Shown piece after piece: positions 43,845 through 53,242 of a stretch of DNA of 64,000 bases. Each line of letters starts with the position of its first letter. Position 1 is the first letter of the stretch. The DNA is from Stercoripulliclostridium_A sp963642145. GTDB lineage: Bacteria > Bacillota > Clostridia > Christensenellales > DTU072. The stretch lies in NCBI GenBank assembly GCA_963642145.1, contig CAVIFU010000002.1, positions 27,285-91,284 of the forward strand, given 5' to 3'. The position numbers and the translations under genes were made by a program. The notes beneath the pieces are model-generated. The model was given only the letters and a program-made list of their open reading frames with translations, was not told where the DNA came from and ran no database searches.

Positions 43845-45611
43845 TCAATTGCAATCTACATCGGACGGCAGACCGGCAATATCCGTGTACTGCGTCTCGT
43901 ACAGTTTTTTATAGACGCCGTTTAGAGCCATAAGTTGGTCGTGTGTGCCTAACTCCTGAATTATGCCTTTGTTGACGACGACGATCATGTCGGCGTTACG
44001 TACCGTCGATAGGCGGTGGGCAACTACGAGAGTGGTTCTGCCTTTGCATAGTTCGTTCAGTGAACGTTGGATAAGTGCTTCCGTAACGTTATCCAAAGCG
44101 GACGTCGCTTCATCCAATATCAGTACGGACGGATTTTTGAGGAAGACTCTTGCGATGCTCAGGCGTTGCTTTTGTCCGCCGGAGAGTTTAATTCCTTTTT
44201 CTCCGATTTGGGTATTGTAGCCCAAAGGTAAAGATACGATGTAATCGTGTATGCCGGCGCGTTTGGCTGCGACGATTATTTCATCATCGGCTGCATCGAT
44301 TTTGCCGTAAGCGATGTTCTCTTTGAACGTGCCGGTAAACAGGAATACGTCTTGCTGTACGATGCCTATGTTACGACGCAAAGAGTCGTTTTTTATTTGA
44401 GTTATAGGTTCGCCGTCAAGGAGTATCGTACCGGATTCAGGTGTATAGAATTTAGGGATTAAGTGGCAAAGAGTTGTCTTACCGCCTCCGCTGGCGCCAA
44501 CGAAAGCATAGGTTTTACCGGCAGGAATCTCAAGAGTGACGTTATCGAGAACTTTGCGGTCGGATTCGTATGCGAACGTAACGTTTTCAAACTTTATATC
44601 GCCCTTGACGTTTGTTACGTCACGTGCGTCGTCGGCATCTTCTTCTACGGGCGCTTCCATGATGGCGCGGTAGCGTTTGAACCCCGCAATGCCGTCCTGT
44701 AACTGCTCGAAGAAGTTTATCAGCGTTTGAATAGGGGACACAAATAAGTTAATGGAGAGCATGAAAGCCACAAGGTCAACGTAATCGAAGTGCTCTTTGT
44801 CATATATACAGAACAGTGCGCCTGCAAGCAAAACGATAACGTTGTATACTTGTGTGACGAATCCCATACTTGAGCTGAACGCGCCCATATATTTATATGC
44901 TTTGGCGCGCGCCTTGACAAAGTTTGAGTTATCGTGCTCAAAGCGGCTTTGTTCGTATTCCGCGTTGGCGTACGCTTTTGTAACACGTATGCCGGCGATG
45001 CTGTTTTCGAGAGTGGCGTTGATGTTGCCGATTTCTTCACGGCTACGTTGGAAGGCGAGTTTCATTTTTTTGCGTACGGCAAACGCGATTATAAACAGAA
45101 CGGGCAAAAATGCAAACACAATAAGCGCAAGCTTCCAACTGATCGTGCATAAATACACAAAAGAGCCAACGGTCATAAATGTCGTGATAAACAAATTTTC
45201 AGGACCGTGATGCGCAAGCTCAGATACGTCAAACAAATCGTTGGTCATGCGTGCCATAAGCTGACCCGTTTCGTTGTCGTCGTAGAAGGAATAGGGGAGC
45301 TTTTCGAGGTGCTCAAAGAGATCGCTACGCATTTTTGCCTGCATGTTCACGCCCATGACGTGACCATAGTAGCAAATGTAGTAGTTTAGCCCGGCTCTGA
45401 GCATGTAGGCGCCGAGTAAGATGGCGCACACGATGAGCGTTTCTTTCAACATTCCGTTTGGGATGTATTCATCGAGGACTTTTTCCGTTGCAATCGGGTA
45501 CAAAAGACCGATTATGGAATAAAAGAACGAACACGTCATGTCCAAGACAAAAGTTTTCTTGTGTGGCTTGTAATAGGAAACGAAGTTTATAAATAAGTTA
45601 TCTTTTTTCAT
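43845..45611 (-). CDS. ABC exporter, fused membrane-ATPase half transporter
   Basis: At 588 residues, it shows six predicted helices in the N-terminal ABC_membrane domain (about 1-310) and a C-terminal ATPase with Walker A GASGGGKTTL, Q-loop GIVQQDVFLF, signature LSGGQKQRLSIARVF, Walker B VLILDEATSAL and the H-loop VVAHRLSTV. It resembles homodimeric multidrug or lipid exporters (MsbA/BmrA class). It has a TAGGAG ribosome binding site. It is a lone gene, convergent with pckA and divergent from the nucleoside operon, so context gives no substrate. Confidence 0.93.
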   Translation of the reverse strand: MKKDNLFINFVSYYKPHKKTFVLDMTCSFFYSIIGLLYPIATEKVLDEYIPNGMLKETLIVCAILLGAYMLRAGLNYYICYYGHVMGVNMQAKMRSDLFEHLEKLPYSFYDDNETGQLMARMTNDLFDVSELAHHGPENLFITTFMTVGSFVYLCTISWKLALIVFAFLPVLFIIAFAVRKKMKLAFQRSREEIGNINATLENSIAGIRVTKAYANAEYEQSRFEHDNSNFVKARAKAYKYMGAFSSSMGFVTQVYNVIVLLAGALFCIYDKEHFDYVDLVAFMLSINLFVSPIQTLINFFEQLQDGIAGFKRYRAIMEAPVEEDADDARDVTNVKGDIKFENVTFAYESDRKVLDNVTLEIPAGKTYAFVGASGGGKTTLCHLIPKFYTPESGTILLDGEPITQIKNDSLRRNIGIVQQDVFLFTGTFKENIAYGKIDAADDEIIVAAKRAGIHDYIVSLPLGYNTQIGEKGIKLSGGQKQRLSIARVFLKNPSVLILDEATSALDNVTEALIQRSLNELCKGRTTLVVAHRLSTVRNADMIVVVNKGIIQELGTHDQLMALNGVYKKLYETQYTDIAGLPSDVDCN

Positions 45612-45711
45612 AAGTACTCCTATAAATATATTAACAAATAAAGTTAAAAATTCAAAACGTATTTAGGGCATACCGCGAAATTTAGTGCGCAAAACAATAA
45701 AAAAATGTGTA

Positions 45712-45740
45712 TTGACAAAAAGTCGGATACAAATTATAAT
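45712..45740 (+). promoter_or_regulatory. Perfect consensus sigma-A promoter of the nucleoside operon
   Basis: TTGACA (45712-45717), exactly 17 bases, TATAAT (45735-45740). All 12 hexamer positions match. The permease remnant begins at the last base of the -10 box, so transcription would start inside the remnant and run into the salvage genes. Confidence 0.9.
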
Positions 45741-46240
45741 TAAGTTACGTTATTTTATCGATATTACTGTATACGACCAAGTTCGGACTGAGAATGCGCG
45801 CGTGCGGAGAAAATCCGCAAGCGGCAGATTCTCTCGGAATAAACGTATATGCAATGAGATATGCAGGTACAACCATATCGGGAGCGTTGGCAGGTATGGG
45901 CGGCTTTGTTTATGCATTAACGACTGCAAACTGTGCGTCTACCGGCGAAGTCGCAGGATTCGGATTCCTGGCTTTGGCGGTTATGATATTTGGCAACCGG
46001 AAGCCTTTGAATATAGCGGGCGCTGCGATTTTGTTCGGACTGTTCAAGTGTATATCCGCTGCATACGGAAGTATAGACATTAACGGCGACGGGACGTTTA
46101 GATTAGCCGAAATCAACATAAGCTCGTATGTTTACAGGCTAATGCCATACCTGATAACGCTGATAGTTTTGGCTTTCACATCTAAGAAATCCAGAGCCCC
46201 GAAAGCGGAAGGGATTCCTTACGATAAAGGTATGCGATGA
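45740..46240 (+). pseudogene. 3' remnant of a nucleoside/simple-sugar ABC permease (NupQ/YufQ-like)
   Basis: The frame is open from right after a TAA at 45737 and reads LSYVILSILLYTTKFGLR, then MRACGENPQAADSLGINVY, which is the conserved middle of BPD_transp_2 nucleoside permeases. Helices with GALAGMGGFVY and FGFLALAVMIFGNRKP follow to the normal C-terminus. About 165 residues remain of a protein normally near 300, so roughly the N-terminal half is missing. The first ATG (45794) has no good ribosome binding site. The ATPase, second permease and binding lipoprotein expected beside it are absent. It is best explained as a deletion that removed the importer and left its tail before pdp. Confidence 0.82.
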
Positions 46241-46288
46241 TGAATACGATTTGCCGAAGCGAATAGTTTTGATGTGTAGAGGTTGCAT

Positions 46289-47590
46289 ATGAGAATGTAC
46301 GATATCATTAAAAAGAAACGTGACGGCGCGGAATTGAGCGGAGAAGAGATACGTTGGTTTGTTGAGGGCTATGTCAAAGGCGAGGTGCCCGATTACCAAG
46401 CGGCAGCACTCTGTATGGCTATATATTTCCGCGGAATGAACAATAGGGAGATTGCAGATCTTACGTTTGCAGTCAGAGATTCCGGTGAAAGACTTGACTT
46501 TTCGGGAGTGAAAGGCATACGCGCGGATAAACATTCGACGGGCGGAGTGGGCGATAAAACCAGCCTCGTTGTAGCGCCGATAGTGGCTTCGTACGGCGTA
46601 AAGGTTGCCAAAATGAGCGGTAGAGGGCTCGGACACACAGGTGGCACAATCGATAAATTAGAGTCGATTGACGGATTCAGGACCGATCTTTCAAAAGAGG
46701 AATTCATAAACATCGTAAACGACGTCGGCGTTGCCATCGTAGGACAAAGCGCGGATCTCGCGCCTGCCGATAAAAAGCTCTACGCATTGCGCGACGTTAC
46801 CGCGACGGTAGACAGCATGCCGTTGATGGTATCGAGTATTATGGGCAAAAAGCTTGCCGCCGATGACGATTGCATTGTGCTCGACGCCAAAACGGGTAGC
46901 GGAGCCTTTGTCAAGACAGTAGAAGAGAGTACGAAACTTGCGCGCATAATGGTAGAGATCGGTAAACGCGCAGGCAAAAAAACGATGGCATTGATTACGG
47001 ATATGGACGTGCCGCTCGGATATGCCATAGGAAACTCATTGGAGGTAATAGAAGCGATAGAAACGCTGAGCGGCAAAGGTCCGAGTGATTTTTCGGAAGT
47101 TTGTATTGCTCTTGCCGCGTGCATGCTTAACATCGCGGGGAAGGGAAATATGGACGAATGTAAGGCGCTATCGCATAAAGCTCTTTCGGACGGAAGCGCG
47201 CTAAAAGTTTTTGAGCGTATGGTTGCGGCGCAAGGCGGAAACGTCGAGCTTATCCGAGATACATCCCTTTTCCGCCGTGCTAAATATAAGAAGTCCGTAC
47301 TTTCGCCGGCGTCCGGATACATATCTCACATGAATACGGAAGGATATGGCATTGCGAGTTTGTTGCTCGGTGCCGGGCGAAACGCAATAGGCGATAAAAT
47401 CGATTACGCTGCGGGCATTATCCTTACGAAAAAAACCGGCGACAAAGTGACGAGCGGTGACGTTGTGGCATATATGTATGCCGATGACGAAAATAAATTC
47501 TATGAAGCGGAACGTAAAATCATATCGTCGCTAACAATTTCCGAAGAAAAACCCGATTTAAGACCGCTTATACTCGGAATGGTGGAGTAA
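46289..47590 (+). CDS. pdp: Pyrimidine-nucleoside phosphorylase
   Basis: Phosphorolysis of uridine, thymidine and related nucleosides to base plus (deoxy)ribose-1-phosphate. Hallmarks are the phosphate site DKHSTGGVGDKTSL, then VAKMSGRGLGHTGGTIDKLE, and the C-terminal ASLLLGAGR region. In-frame starts at TTG 46283, ATG 46289 and ATG 46295 are possible. AGAGG is best spaced to 46289, which also gives the usual start MRMYDIIKKKRDG (433 residues). First intact gene of the salvage operon, 48 bases after the permease remnant. Confidence 0.95.
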   Translation: MRMYDIIKKKRDGAELSGEEIRWFVEGYVKGEVPDYQAAALCMAIYFRGMNNREIADLTFAVRDSGERLDFSGVKGIRADKHSTGGVGDKTSLVVAPIVASYGVKVAKMSGRGLGHTGGTIDKLESIDGFRTDLSKEEFINIVNDVGVAIVGQSADLAPADKKLYALRDVTATVDSMPLMVSSIMGKKLAADDDCIVLDAKTGSGAFVKTVEESTKLARIMVEIGKRAGKKTMALITDMDVPLGYAIGNSLEVIEAIETLSGKGPSDFSEVCIALAACMLNIAGKGNMDECKALSHKALSDGSALKVFERMVAAQGGNVELIRDTSLFRRAKYKKSVLSPASGYISHMNTEGYGIASLLLGAGRNAIGDKIDYAAGIILTKKTGDKVTSGDVVAYMYADDENKFYEAERKIISSLTISEEKPDLRPLILGMVE

Positions 47591-47591
47591 T

Positions 47592-48185
47592 ATGGCAAAA
47601 CTGTATTTCAAATTCGGAGCAATGGGTTGCTCTAAAACAGCGCAAGCGCTCATAACCAAATTCAATTATGAAGAGCGAGATATGAAAGTCATGCTCATGA
47701 AGCCTTCGGTGGATAACCGTGACGGCGCTACGATTATACGTTCGCGTATAGGACTGACGGCAGAGGCTATTGCAATACCGGAAGATACGGATATTTACGA
47801 CCTCTACAAAAAGGAATATTCGGATTGCAATGTCGTAATAGTTGACGAATGTCAGTTCTTAACGCCTGAACAAGTAGATCAGTTGGGGCAAATCGTAATA
47901 GACTTCAACATTCCCGTCCTGTGCTTCGGATTGAGTACGGATTTTACAACGCATTTATTCCCGGGGAGCAAACGTTTGTTTGAAATTGCAGAATCGATTA
48001 CGGAAATTAAATCTGTTTGCAAATGCGGTGCGAAAGCTACGGTGAACGCACGTCTGGATGATGACGGCAACATAGTTTTCAAAGGAGAGCAAGTCGTACT
48101 CGGCGGTAACGAGCGTTATGTCGCGATGTGCCGCAAGTGCTGGCTAAAAAAGAAGGCTGAACAAGAAGTTAAAGGAATCGTATAA
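47592..48185 (+). CDS. tdk: Thymidine kinase
   Basis: Phosphorylates thymidine and deoxyuridine. The DECQFL Walker B-type motif, the lasso region with TVNARLDDDG and the zinc cysteines (CKCG, CRKC) are as in type II thymidine kinases. The P-loop reads GAMGCSKT, a variant in which the residue before Lys is Ser rather than Gly; a GSSKT-like form occurs in a known subgroup. At 197 residues it has normal length. It follows pdp by one base and overlaps udk by one base. Confidence 0.93.
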   Translation: MAKLYFKFGAMGCSKTAQALITKFNYEERDMKVMLMKPSVDNRDGATIIRSRIGLTAEAIAIPEDTDIYDLYKKEYSDCNVVIVDECQFLTPEQVDQLGQIVIDFNIPVLCFGLSTDFTTHLFPGSKRLFEIAESITEIKSVCKCGAKATVNARLDDDGNIVFKGEQVVLGGNERYVAMCRKCWLKKKAEQEVKGIV

Positions 48186-48802
48186 TGGAAACGTTAACCA
48201 TAGGGTTTTGCGGTGGCACCGGTAGCGGCAAAACGACGCTCGCGAATAGGATATACAAAAAATTCGAGGATGAAGCTATTCTCATAGGCATGGATTGCTA
48301 TTACAAGGATCATCCCGAAATGACTTATGACGAACGCACGAAAATCAATTATGATCATCCCAACGCATTCGATACCGATTTACTTATTCGCGATATCCGC
48401 GATCTTAAAGCCGGCAAAAGAATAACGCGTCCGACATATGATTTCAGTCAACATCTGCGTGCGGATATTTGGGTTGATGTAGAGCCCAAGCGACTGATTA
48501 TCATCGAGGGGATTTTGCTGTTCGAGAATAAAGAGCTTGCAGATCTACTCGATATCAAGGTATATGTGGATACCGATGCCGACGTGCGCATCCTTCGTAG
48601 AATCGTGCGCGACGTCAAGGAGCGCGGCAGGAGTCTTGACTCTGTCATAGCTCAATACATTACAACGGTAAAACCCATGCACGAGAGGTTTATCGAACCA
48701 TCCAAGCGTATAGCAGATATTATTGTACCCGAGGGCGGATATAATCAAGTGTGTTACGACATGTTGATAAGCTCTATAAGCAAGAGGTTGGCTAATGAAT
48801 AA
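48185..48802 (+). CDS. udk: Uridine/cytidine kinase
   Basis: Makes UMP or CMP from the nucleosides. The P-loop is GGTGSGKTTLAN. Also visible are DCYYKDH, YDHPNAFDTDLL, a PTYDFSQHLR stretch for the base site and RRIVRDVKERGRS. At 205 residues the length is typical. It overlaps tdk (TAATG) and the PsuK gene (8 bases), supporting a coupled operon. Confidence 0.94.
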   Translation: METLTIGFCGGTGSGKTTLANRIYKKFEDEAILIGMDCYYKDHPEMTYDERTKINYDHPNAFDTDLLIRDIRDLKAGKRITRPTYDFSQHLRADIWVDVEPKRLIIIEGILLFENKELADLLDIKVYVDTDADVRILRRIVRDVKERGRSLDSVIAQYITTVKPMHERFIEPSKRIADIIVPEGGYNQVCYDMLISSISKRLANE

Positions 48803-49709
48803 CGATTACGTAGCCGTAATAGGCGGCGCAAACGTAGATCTGATAGGAACTCCGTTTAAGGAGCTCGTTAAGCATGACTCGGCTCCGGGTCGGCTCAAGC
48901 TTAGCTCCGGTGGGGTAGCTCGTAATATTGCCGAGAATCTTGCCCGTATGGGAGTCAAAACCGAACTGATTACGGCATTCGGGAATGACGCTTACGGCAA
49001 AATATTATGTAAGGAATTAGCGTCGGCAGGCGTTGGCTTAAGCGCGTCGTTAGTGGTCGAGGACGCGACGACTTCGATGTATCTTTGCCTAAATTCAAAG
49101 GACGGCGAAATGCAATACGGGCTTTCCGCAATGGAGATCCTTTCGCGGCTCGATAGGGAATTTTTTGATGAAAGAATCGAAATAATCAACAAAGCCGCTT
49201 ACGTCGTGCTTGATACAAATCTCGGCGACATACTTGGTTATATATTGAATAGGGTTACCGTTCCGGTGATTATGGATACCGTATCTACACAAAAGACGGC
49301 AAATTGCCTTAGATACATCAAGGATTTATTCCTAATCAAACCGAACAGAGAAGAAGCCGAGGTTATCGCCGGTATTCCCATAGTAAACGATGCCGACGTT
49401 GTAAAGGTGTCCGAAATAATATTAAATCGCGGTATAAAAAACGTTGTGATAACTCTCGGCAAGGACGGCGCGTTCTACAATAACGGCAGTGAGCATGGGT
49501 TTGTAGATTCGTATACGCATACAATAATCAGCACGACAGGCGCGGGAGACAGCTTTGTCGCGGCTATGGTTATGGGGCTTGTAAACAAGGAGGACTTGTC
49601 TACCTGCGTCAAACTCGGTTCCGTAGCTTCCGCAATAACCGTAGGAGAGGACAAAACGGTTTCCGTAACGATTACAAAAGCAGTATTATACAACGCTATT
49701 AAGCCTTAA
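48795..49709 (+). CDS. psuK: Pseudouridine kinase (PfkB family)
   Basis: PfkB-fold kinase with IGGANVDLIG at the start, SSGGVARNIAENLARMG, LIKPNREEAEVI and the catalytic TTGAGDSFVAA. At 304 residues it is a ribokinase-family member. Specificity for pseudouridine is inferred from the directly following psuG, the fixed partner in pseudouridine catabolism, and from the DLIGTP start shared with PsuK proteins. It overlaps udk by 8 bases. Confidence 0.9.
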   Translation: MNNDYVAVIGGANVDLIGTPFKELVKHDSAPGRLKLSSGGVARNIAENLARMGVKTELITAFGNDAYGKILCKELASAGVGLSASLVVEDATTSMYLCLNSKDGEMQYGLSAMEILSRLDREFFDERIEIINKAAYVVLDTNLGDILGYILNRVTVPVIMDTVSTQKTANCLRYIKDLFLIKPNREEAEVIAGIPIVNDADVVKVSEIILNRGIKNVVITLGKDGAFYNNGSEHGFVDSYTHTIISTTGAGDSFVAAMVMGLVNKEDLSTCVKLGSVASAITVGEDKTVSVTITKAVLYNAIKP

Positions 49710-49722
49710 AGGAGGTTTATAT

Positions 49723-50670
49723 ATGGAAAAATTCATAGTTAAAATGTCCCCGGAAGTCGCGACTGCGGTGAAAACGGGTGCGCCTATAGTGGCGCTTGAA
49801 TCCACAATCATTTCGCACGGCATGCCGTATCCGCAAAACTTGGAGACGGCACTTAAAGTCGAGGCTGTCATCAGAGAGCACGGAGCCGTTCCCGCAACGA
49901 TAGCTATCATCAAAGGGGCCCCGACCGTCGGATGTACTCGGGACGAGATAGAGTATTTGGCGAAGGCAGGGACTTCCGTTACAAAAGTAAGTCGCAGAGA
50001 TATCCCGATTGTAGTTTCCATGGGCTTGGACGGAGCAACGACCGTTTCGGCAACTATGATACTTGCGCACTTAGCGGGAATAGAGATTTTCGCGACCGGC
50101 GGTATAGGCGGAGTGCACCGCGGAGCCGAAACGACAATGGATATTAGCGCCGATCTCGAAGAACTTGCAAGGACCAACGTCAATGTAATTTGCGCAGGCG
50201 CAAAAAGCATATTGAACCTCGGATTGACAAGAGAATATCTCGAAACAAAGGGTGTTCCCGTCATAGGTTATCGCACGGACGAGCTGCCGGCATTTTATAC
50301 GCGCAAGAGTGGATATAAAGTCGATTATCGGCTCGATACGCCTATGCAAATTGCCAAAGTCATTGACGCTAAGGATGAAATGGGACTGACTAACGCCGTG
50401 CTGATTACAAACCCCATTCCGGAAGAATATTCTATGGACGAAAATTATATTAACGGCGTTATAGAAGAAAGCTTGGAGGCGGCAGTCAAAGAGGGAATTA
50501 CCGGGAAAGCGATAACTCCGTACTTATTGGACAGAATACAAAAAGCTACGCACGGCGAAAGCTTAAAAAGCAATATAGCGCTTGTCCTCAATAACGTCGC
50601 GCTCGGTGCGGAAGTTGCCAAAAAGTTAGCTGAAATTCGCAAAAGTAAGCTCAATGTAACACTTATATAG
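49723..50670 (+). CDS. psuG: Pseudouridine-5'-phosphate glycosidase
   Basis: Splits the C-C glycosidic bond of pseudouridine-5'-phosphate to uracil and ribose-5-phosphate. ALESTIISHGMPYPQN, GAPTVGCTRDEIE, KVSRRDIP and FATGGIGGVHRGAETTMDIS are signatures of the family, including the catalytic Lys and Glu. At 315 residues it is of full length. It has AAAGGAGG before the ATG. It works with the upstream kinase. Confidence 0.96.
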   Translation: MEKFIVKMSPEVATAVKTGAPIVALESTIISHGMPYPQNLETALKVEAVIREHGAVPATIAIIKGAPTVGCTRDEIEYLAKAGTSVTKVSRRDIPIVVSMGLDGATTVSATMILAHLAGIEIFATGGIGGVHRGAETTMDISADLEELARTNVNVICAGAKSILNLGLTREYLETKGVPVIGYRTDELPAFYTRKSGYKVDYRLDTPMQIAKVIDAKDEMGLTNAVLITNPIPEEYSMDENYINGVIEESLEAAVKEGITGKAITPYLLDRIQKATHGESLKSNIALVLNNVALGAEVAKKLAEIRKSKLNVTLI

Positions 50671-50686
50671 AAACAGGAGAAGAACA

Positions 50687-51355
50687 ATGGATATTAAAGA
50701 TATACTCGGCAAATGCGATCACACGTTATTGTCGCAAACCGCAACGTGGTCGGAAATTAAAGCTGTTTGCGATGACGGAATCAAGTATCATACGGCTTCG
50801 GTATGTATCCCTCCGTGCTTTGTAAAAAAAGCAAAAGAATATGTCGGGGACAAACTTACGATTTGCACGGTCATAGGGTTCCCGAACGGCTACAATACTA
50901 CAGCCGTCAAAGTCTTTGAGACCAAAGACGCCATAGTTAACGGCGCCGATGAAATCGATATGGTTATAAACATCGGCGAGCTGAAAGCCGGTAACGACAA
51001 ATACGTCCTTAATGAAATCAAAGAAATAAAAAAGGCTTGTAACGGCAAATTGCTTAAAGTTATTATCGAAACGTGTCTCTTGACCGATGAGGAAAAAATT
51101 ACGATGTGCCGTTTGGTTACGGAAGCCAAAGCCGATTACATCAAGACTTCTACCGGATTCAGCAAAGCCGGCGCAACGTTTGCAGACGTTAAGCTGTTTG
51201 CGGATAACGTAGGGGACGGAGTCAAAATCAAAGCTGCCGGCGGCATATCTTCGATATCCGATGCGGAAGAGTTTATCGGATTGGGAGCTTCTCGACTCGG
51301 AACAAGCCGTATAGTAAAAATAGTCAAGGCAAACGAAACAAAACAGGAGGATTAA
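50687..51355 (+). CDS. deoC: Deoxyribose-phosphate aldolase
   Basis: Cleaves deoxyribose-5-phosphate to glyceraldehyde-3-phosphate and acetaldehyde. The Schiff-base lysine is Lys153 in YIKTSTGFSKAGAT, preceded by an EIDMVINIGELK strand and followed by KAAGGIS. At 222 residues it is of typical size. It uses the product of DeoB and starts 17 bases after psuG behind AGGAGA. Confidence 0.97.
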   Translation: MDIKDILGKCDHTLLSQTATWSEIKAVCDDGIKYHTASVCIPPCFVKKAKEYVGDKLTICTVIGFPNGYNTTAVKVFETKDAIVNGADEIDMVINIGELKAGNDKYVLNEIKEIKKACNGKLLKVIIETCLLTDEEKITMCRLVTEAKADYIKTSTGFSKAGATFADVKLFADNVGDGVKIKAAGGISSISDAEEFIGLGASRLGTSRIVKIVKANETKQED

Positions 51356-51358
51356 CAT

Positions 51359-52066
51359 ATGTCGATACCTACGCCACATATTACAGCAAAAGCCGGCGAT
51401 TTTGCAAAAACAGTTCTTATGCCGGGCGATCCGCTTCGCGCCAAATTCATCGCAGAAACTTTCCTCGAAGACGCGGTGCTTGTTAATAACGTTCGCGGAG
51501 TCAACGGGTACACAGGCTACTATAAGGGTAAGAGAGTTTCTGTAATGGCTTCCGGCATGGGACAGCCGTCTATAGGTATTTATTCTTACGAGCTATTCAA
51601 TTTTTATGACGTCGAAAATATAATTCGCATAGGATCTTGCGGATCATTCGACAAAGACTTGCACGCAAGGGACATTATTATAGCAATGGGCGCATGCACT
51701 AACGGCAATTATGCATCGCAATACAATTTGCCGGGGACATTCTGCCCGATAGCGGATTTTAACCTTGTAAAAAGAGCCGCCGAGCTTTGCGATAAAGCCG
51801 GGGTAAATTACAAGGTAGGCAATATTTTTTCTTCCGATACTTTCTACGATGACGCAAATTCAGGTATGCAATGGGCAAAGATGGGCGTTTTGGGCGTTGA
51901 AATGGAATCAGCGGCATTGTACTGTAATGCCGCGCGCGCCGGAAAGAAGGCGCTTTGCATTTGCACGGTAAGTGACTCGTTCATTTATCCTGAAGAGAAT
52001 ACGACAGCCGAAGAAAGACAAAATTCGTTTACAAAAATGATGGAGATAGCGTTGGAACTCGCTTAA
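51359..52066 (+). CDS. deoD: Purine nucleoside phosphorylase, DeoD type
   Basis: Phosphorolysis of purine (deoxy)nucleosides. The hexameric DeoD type is recognised by PGDPLRAKFIAE, ASGMGQPSIGIYSYEL, IRIGSCGS and EMESAALY. SDSF carries the catalytic Asp. At 235 residues the length fits. AGGAGG overlaps the deoC stop, 3 bases upstream of the start. Confidence 0.97.
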   Translation: MSIPTPHITAKAGDFAKTVLMPGDPLRAKFIAETFLEDAVLVNNVRGVNGYTGYYKGKRVSVMASGMGQPSIGIYSYELFNFYDVENIIRIGSCGSFDKDLHARDIIIAMGACTNGNYASQYNLPGTFCPIADFNLVKRAAELCDKAGVNYKVGNIFSSDTFYDDANSGMQWAKMGVLGVEMESAALYCNAARAGKKALCICTVSDSFIYPEENTTAEERQNSFTKMMEIALELA

Positions 52067-52072
52067 TCGATT

Positions 52073-53242
52073 ATGAACAAACGGCTTTTTATCATTGTTT
52101 TGGACAGTATGGGTATAGGGGCTTTGCCGGATGCCGAGTTATGGCATGACGAGGGGAGCAATACCTTGGGCGCAATCAGAGGCGACGTACACTTTTGTTG
52201 CCCTAACCTACGAAAGCTCGGGCTCTTCAATATAGAGGGCGTCGGTGGCGGAGTTAACGAGCCAACGGCATCTTTTGCAAGAATGGCAGAGCGGTCTATG
52301 GGCAAGGATACCACGATAGGGCATTGGGAAATTGCAGGGTTGATATCGCCGAAGCCATTGCCGACTTTTCCTAACGGGTTCCCTAAAAATTTAATCGATG
52401 CGTTTGAAGCGCGTACCGGCAGAAAGGTGTTGTGTAATAAACCATATTCCGGTACCGAAGTTATTAAAGATTACGGCAAAGAACATATAGAAACCGGAGC
52501 GCTCATTGTATATACCTCGGCAGATAGCGTTTTCCAAATTGCAGCGCATGAGGATTATGTGCCGGTCGATGAGCTGTACCGCTATTGTGAGATAGCGCGC
52601 GAGCTGCTCAAAGGCGACTACGGCGTCGGTAGAGTAATAGCGCGACCGTTCAGTGGGGAATATCCTTACGTGCGAACTGCAAACAGACACGATTTTTCGC
52701 TTACGCCACCTTCCGAAACCATGCTTGATTTACTCAAGGCGAGTAATTATGATGTGATCTCCGTAGGCAAGATATATGACATATTTGCAGGCAAAGGCAT
52801 TACGGAGTCTAATCGTACCAAATCAAATGCGGACGGCATGGAAGTCACTCTCGAGATAGAAAAACGCGACTTTAACGGGCTGTGCTTTGTAAATCTTGTC
52901 GATTTTGACATGAAGTACGGCCATCGTAACGATGTTTCCGGTTATGCCTCGGCAATGACCGAGTTCGACGGATATTTAGAGAAGTTCTTAAACGGAATGC
53001 GCCCAAAGGATGCCCTGATTATCACGGCGGATCATGGATGCGATCCGTCCACACCATCCACCGACCATTCGAGAGAGTATATTCCAATGCTAATATGCGG
53101 AAATAATATAAAATCGGGTGTGAATTTGGGAACTCGCGATACTTTTGCCGATATTTCGGCAACGGTGCTCGATTACTTTGGCGTGGAGCAAAGAGATACG
53201 TCGGGGACGAGCTTTTTGAAGGAGGTTTCGAATGGACTATGA
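52073..53242 (+). CDS. deoB: Phosphopentomutase
   Basis: Converts (deoxy)ribose-1-phosphate to the 5-phosphate, joining the phosphorylases to DeoC and the pentose phosphate pathway. It is an alkaline-phosphatase fold: VLDSMGIGALPDA with the first metal Asp, GHWEIAG with the acceptor Thr just ahead (DTTIGHWE), NLVDFDMKYGHRND and ITADHGCDPSTPSTDHSRE. At 389 residues it is complete. It starts 6 bases after deoD without a strong Shine-Dalgarno and overlaps cdd by 11 bases. Confidence 0.97.
   Translation: MNKRLFIIVLDSMGIGALPDAELWHDEGSNTLGAIRGDVHFCCPNLRKLGLFNIEGVGGGVNEPTASFARMAERSMGKDTTIGHWEIAGLISPKPLPTFPNGFPKNLIDAFEARTGRKVLCNKPYSGTEVIKDYGKEHIETGALIVYTSADSVFQIAAHEDYVPVDELYRYCEIARELLKGDYGVGRVIARPFSGEYPYVRTANRHDFSLTPPSETMLDLLKASNYDVISVGKIYDIFAGKGITESNRTKSNADGMEVTLEIEKRDFNGLCFVNLVDFDMKYGHRNDVSGYASAMTEFDGYLEKFLNGMRPKDALIITADHGCDPSTPSTDHSREYIPMLICGNNIKSGVNLGTRDTFADISATVLDYFGVEQRDTSGTSFLKEVSNGL

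Noticed and set aside
45685..46083. 132-codon open frame overlapping the permease remnant
   Set aside because: Different frame from the recognisable permease sequence; arginine- and cysteine-rich translation without family features.
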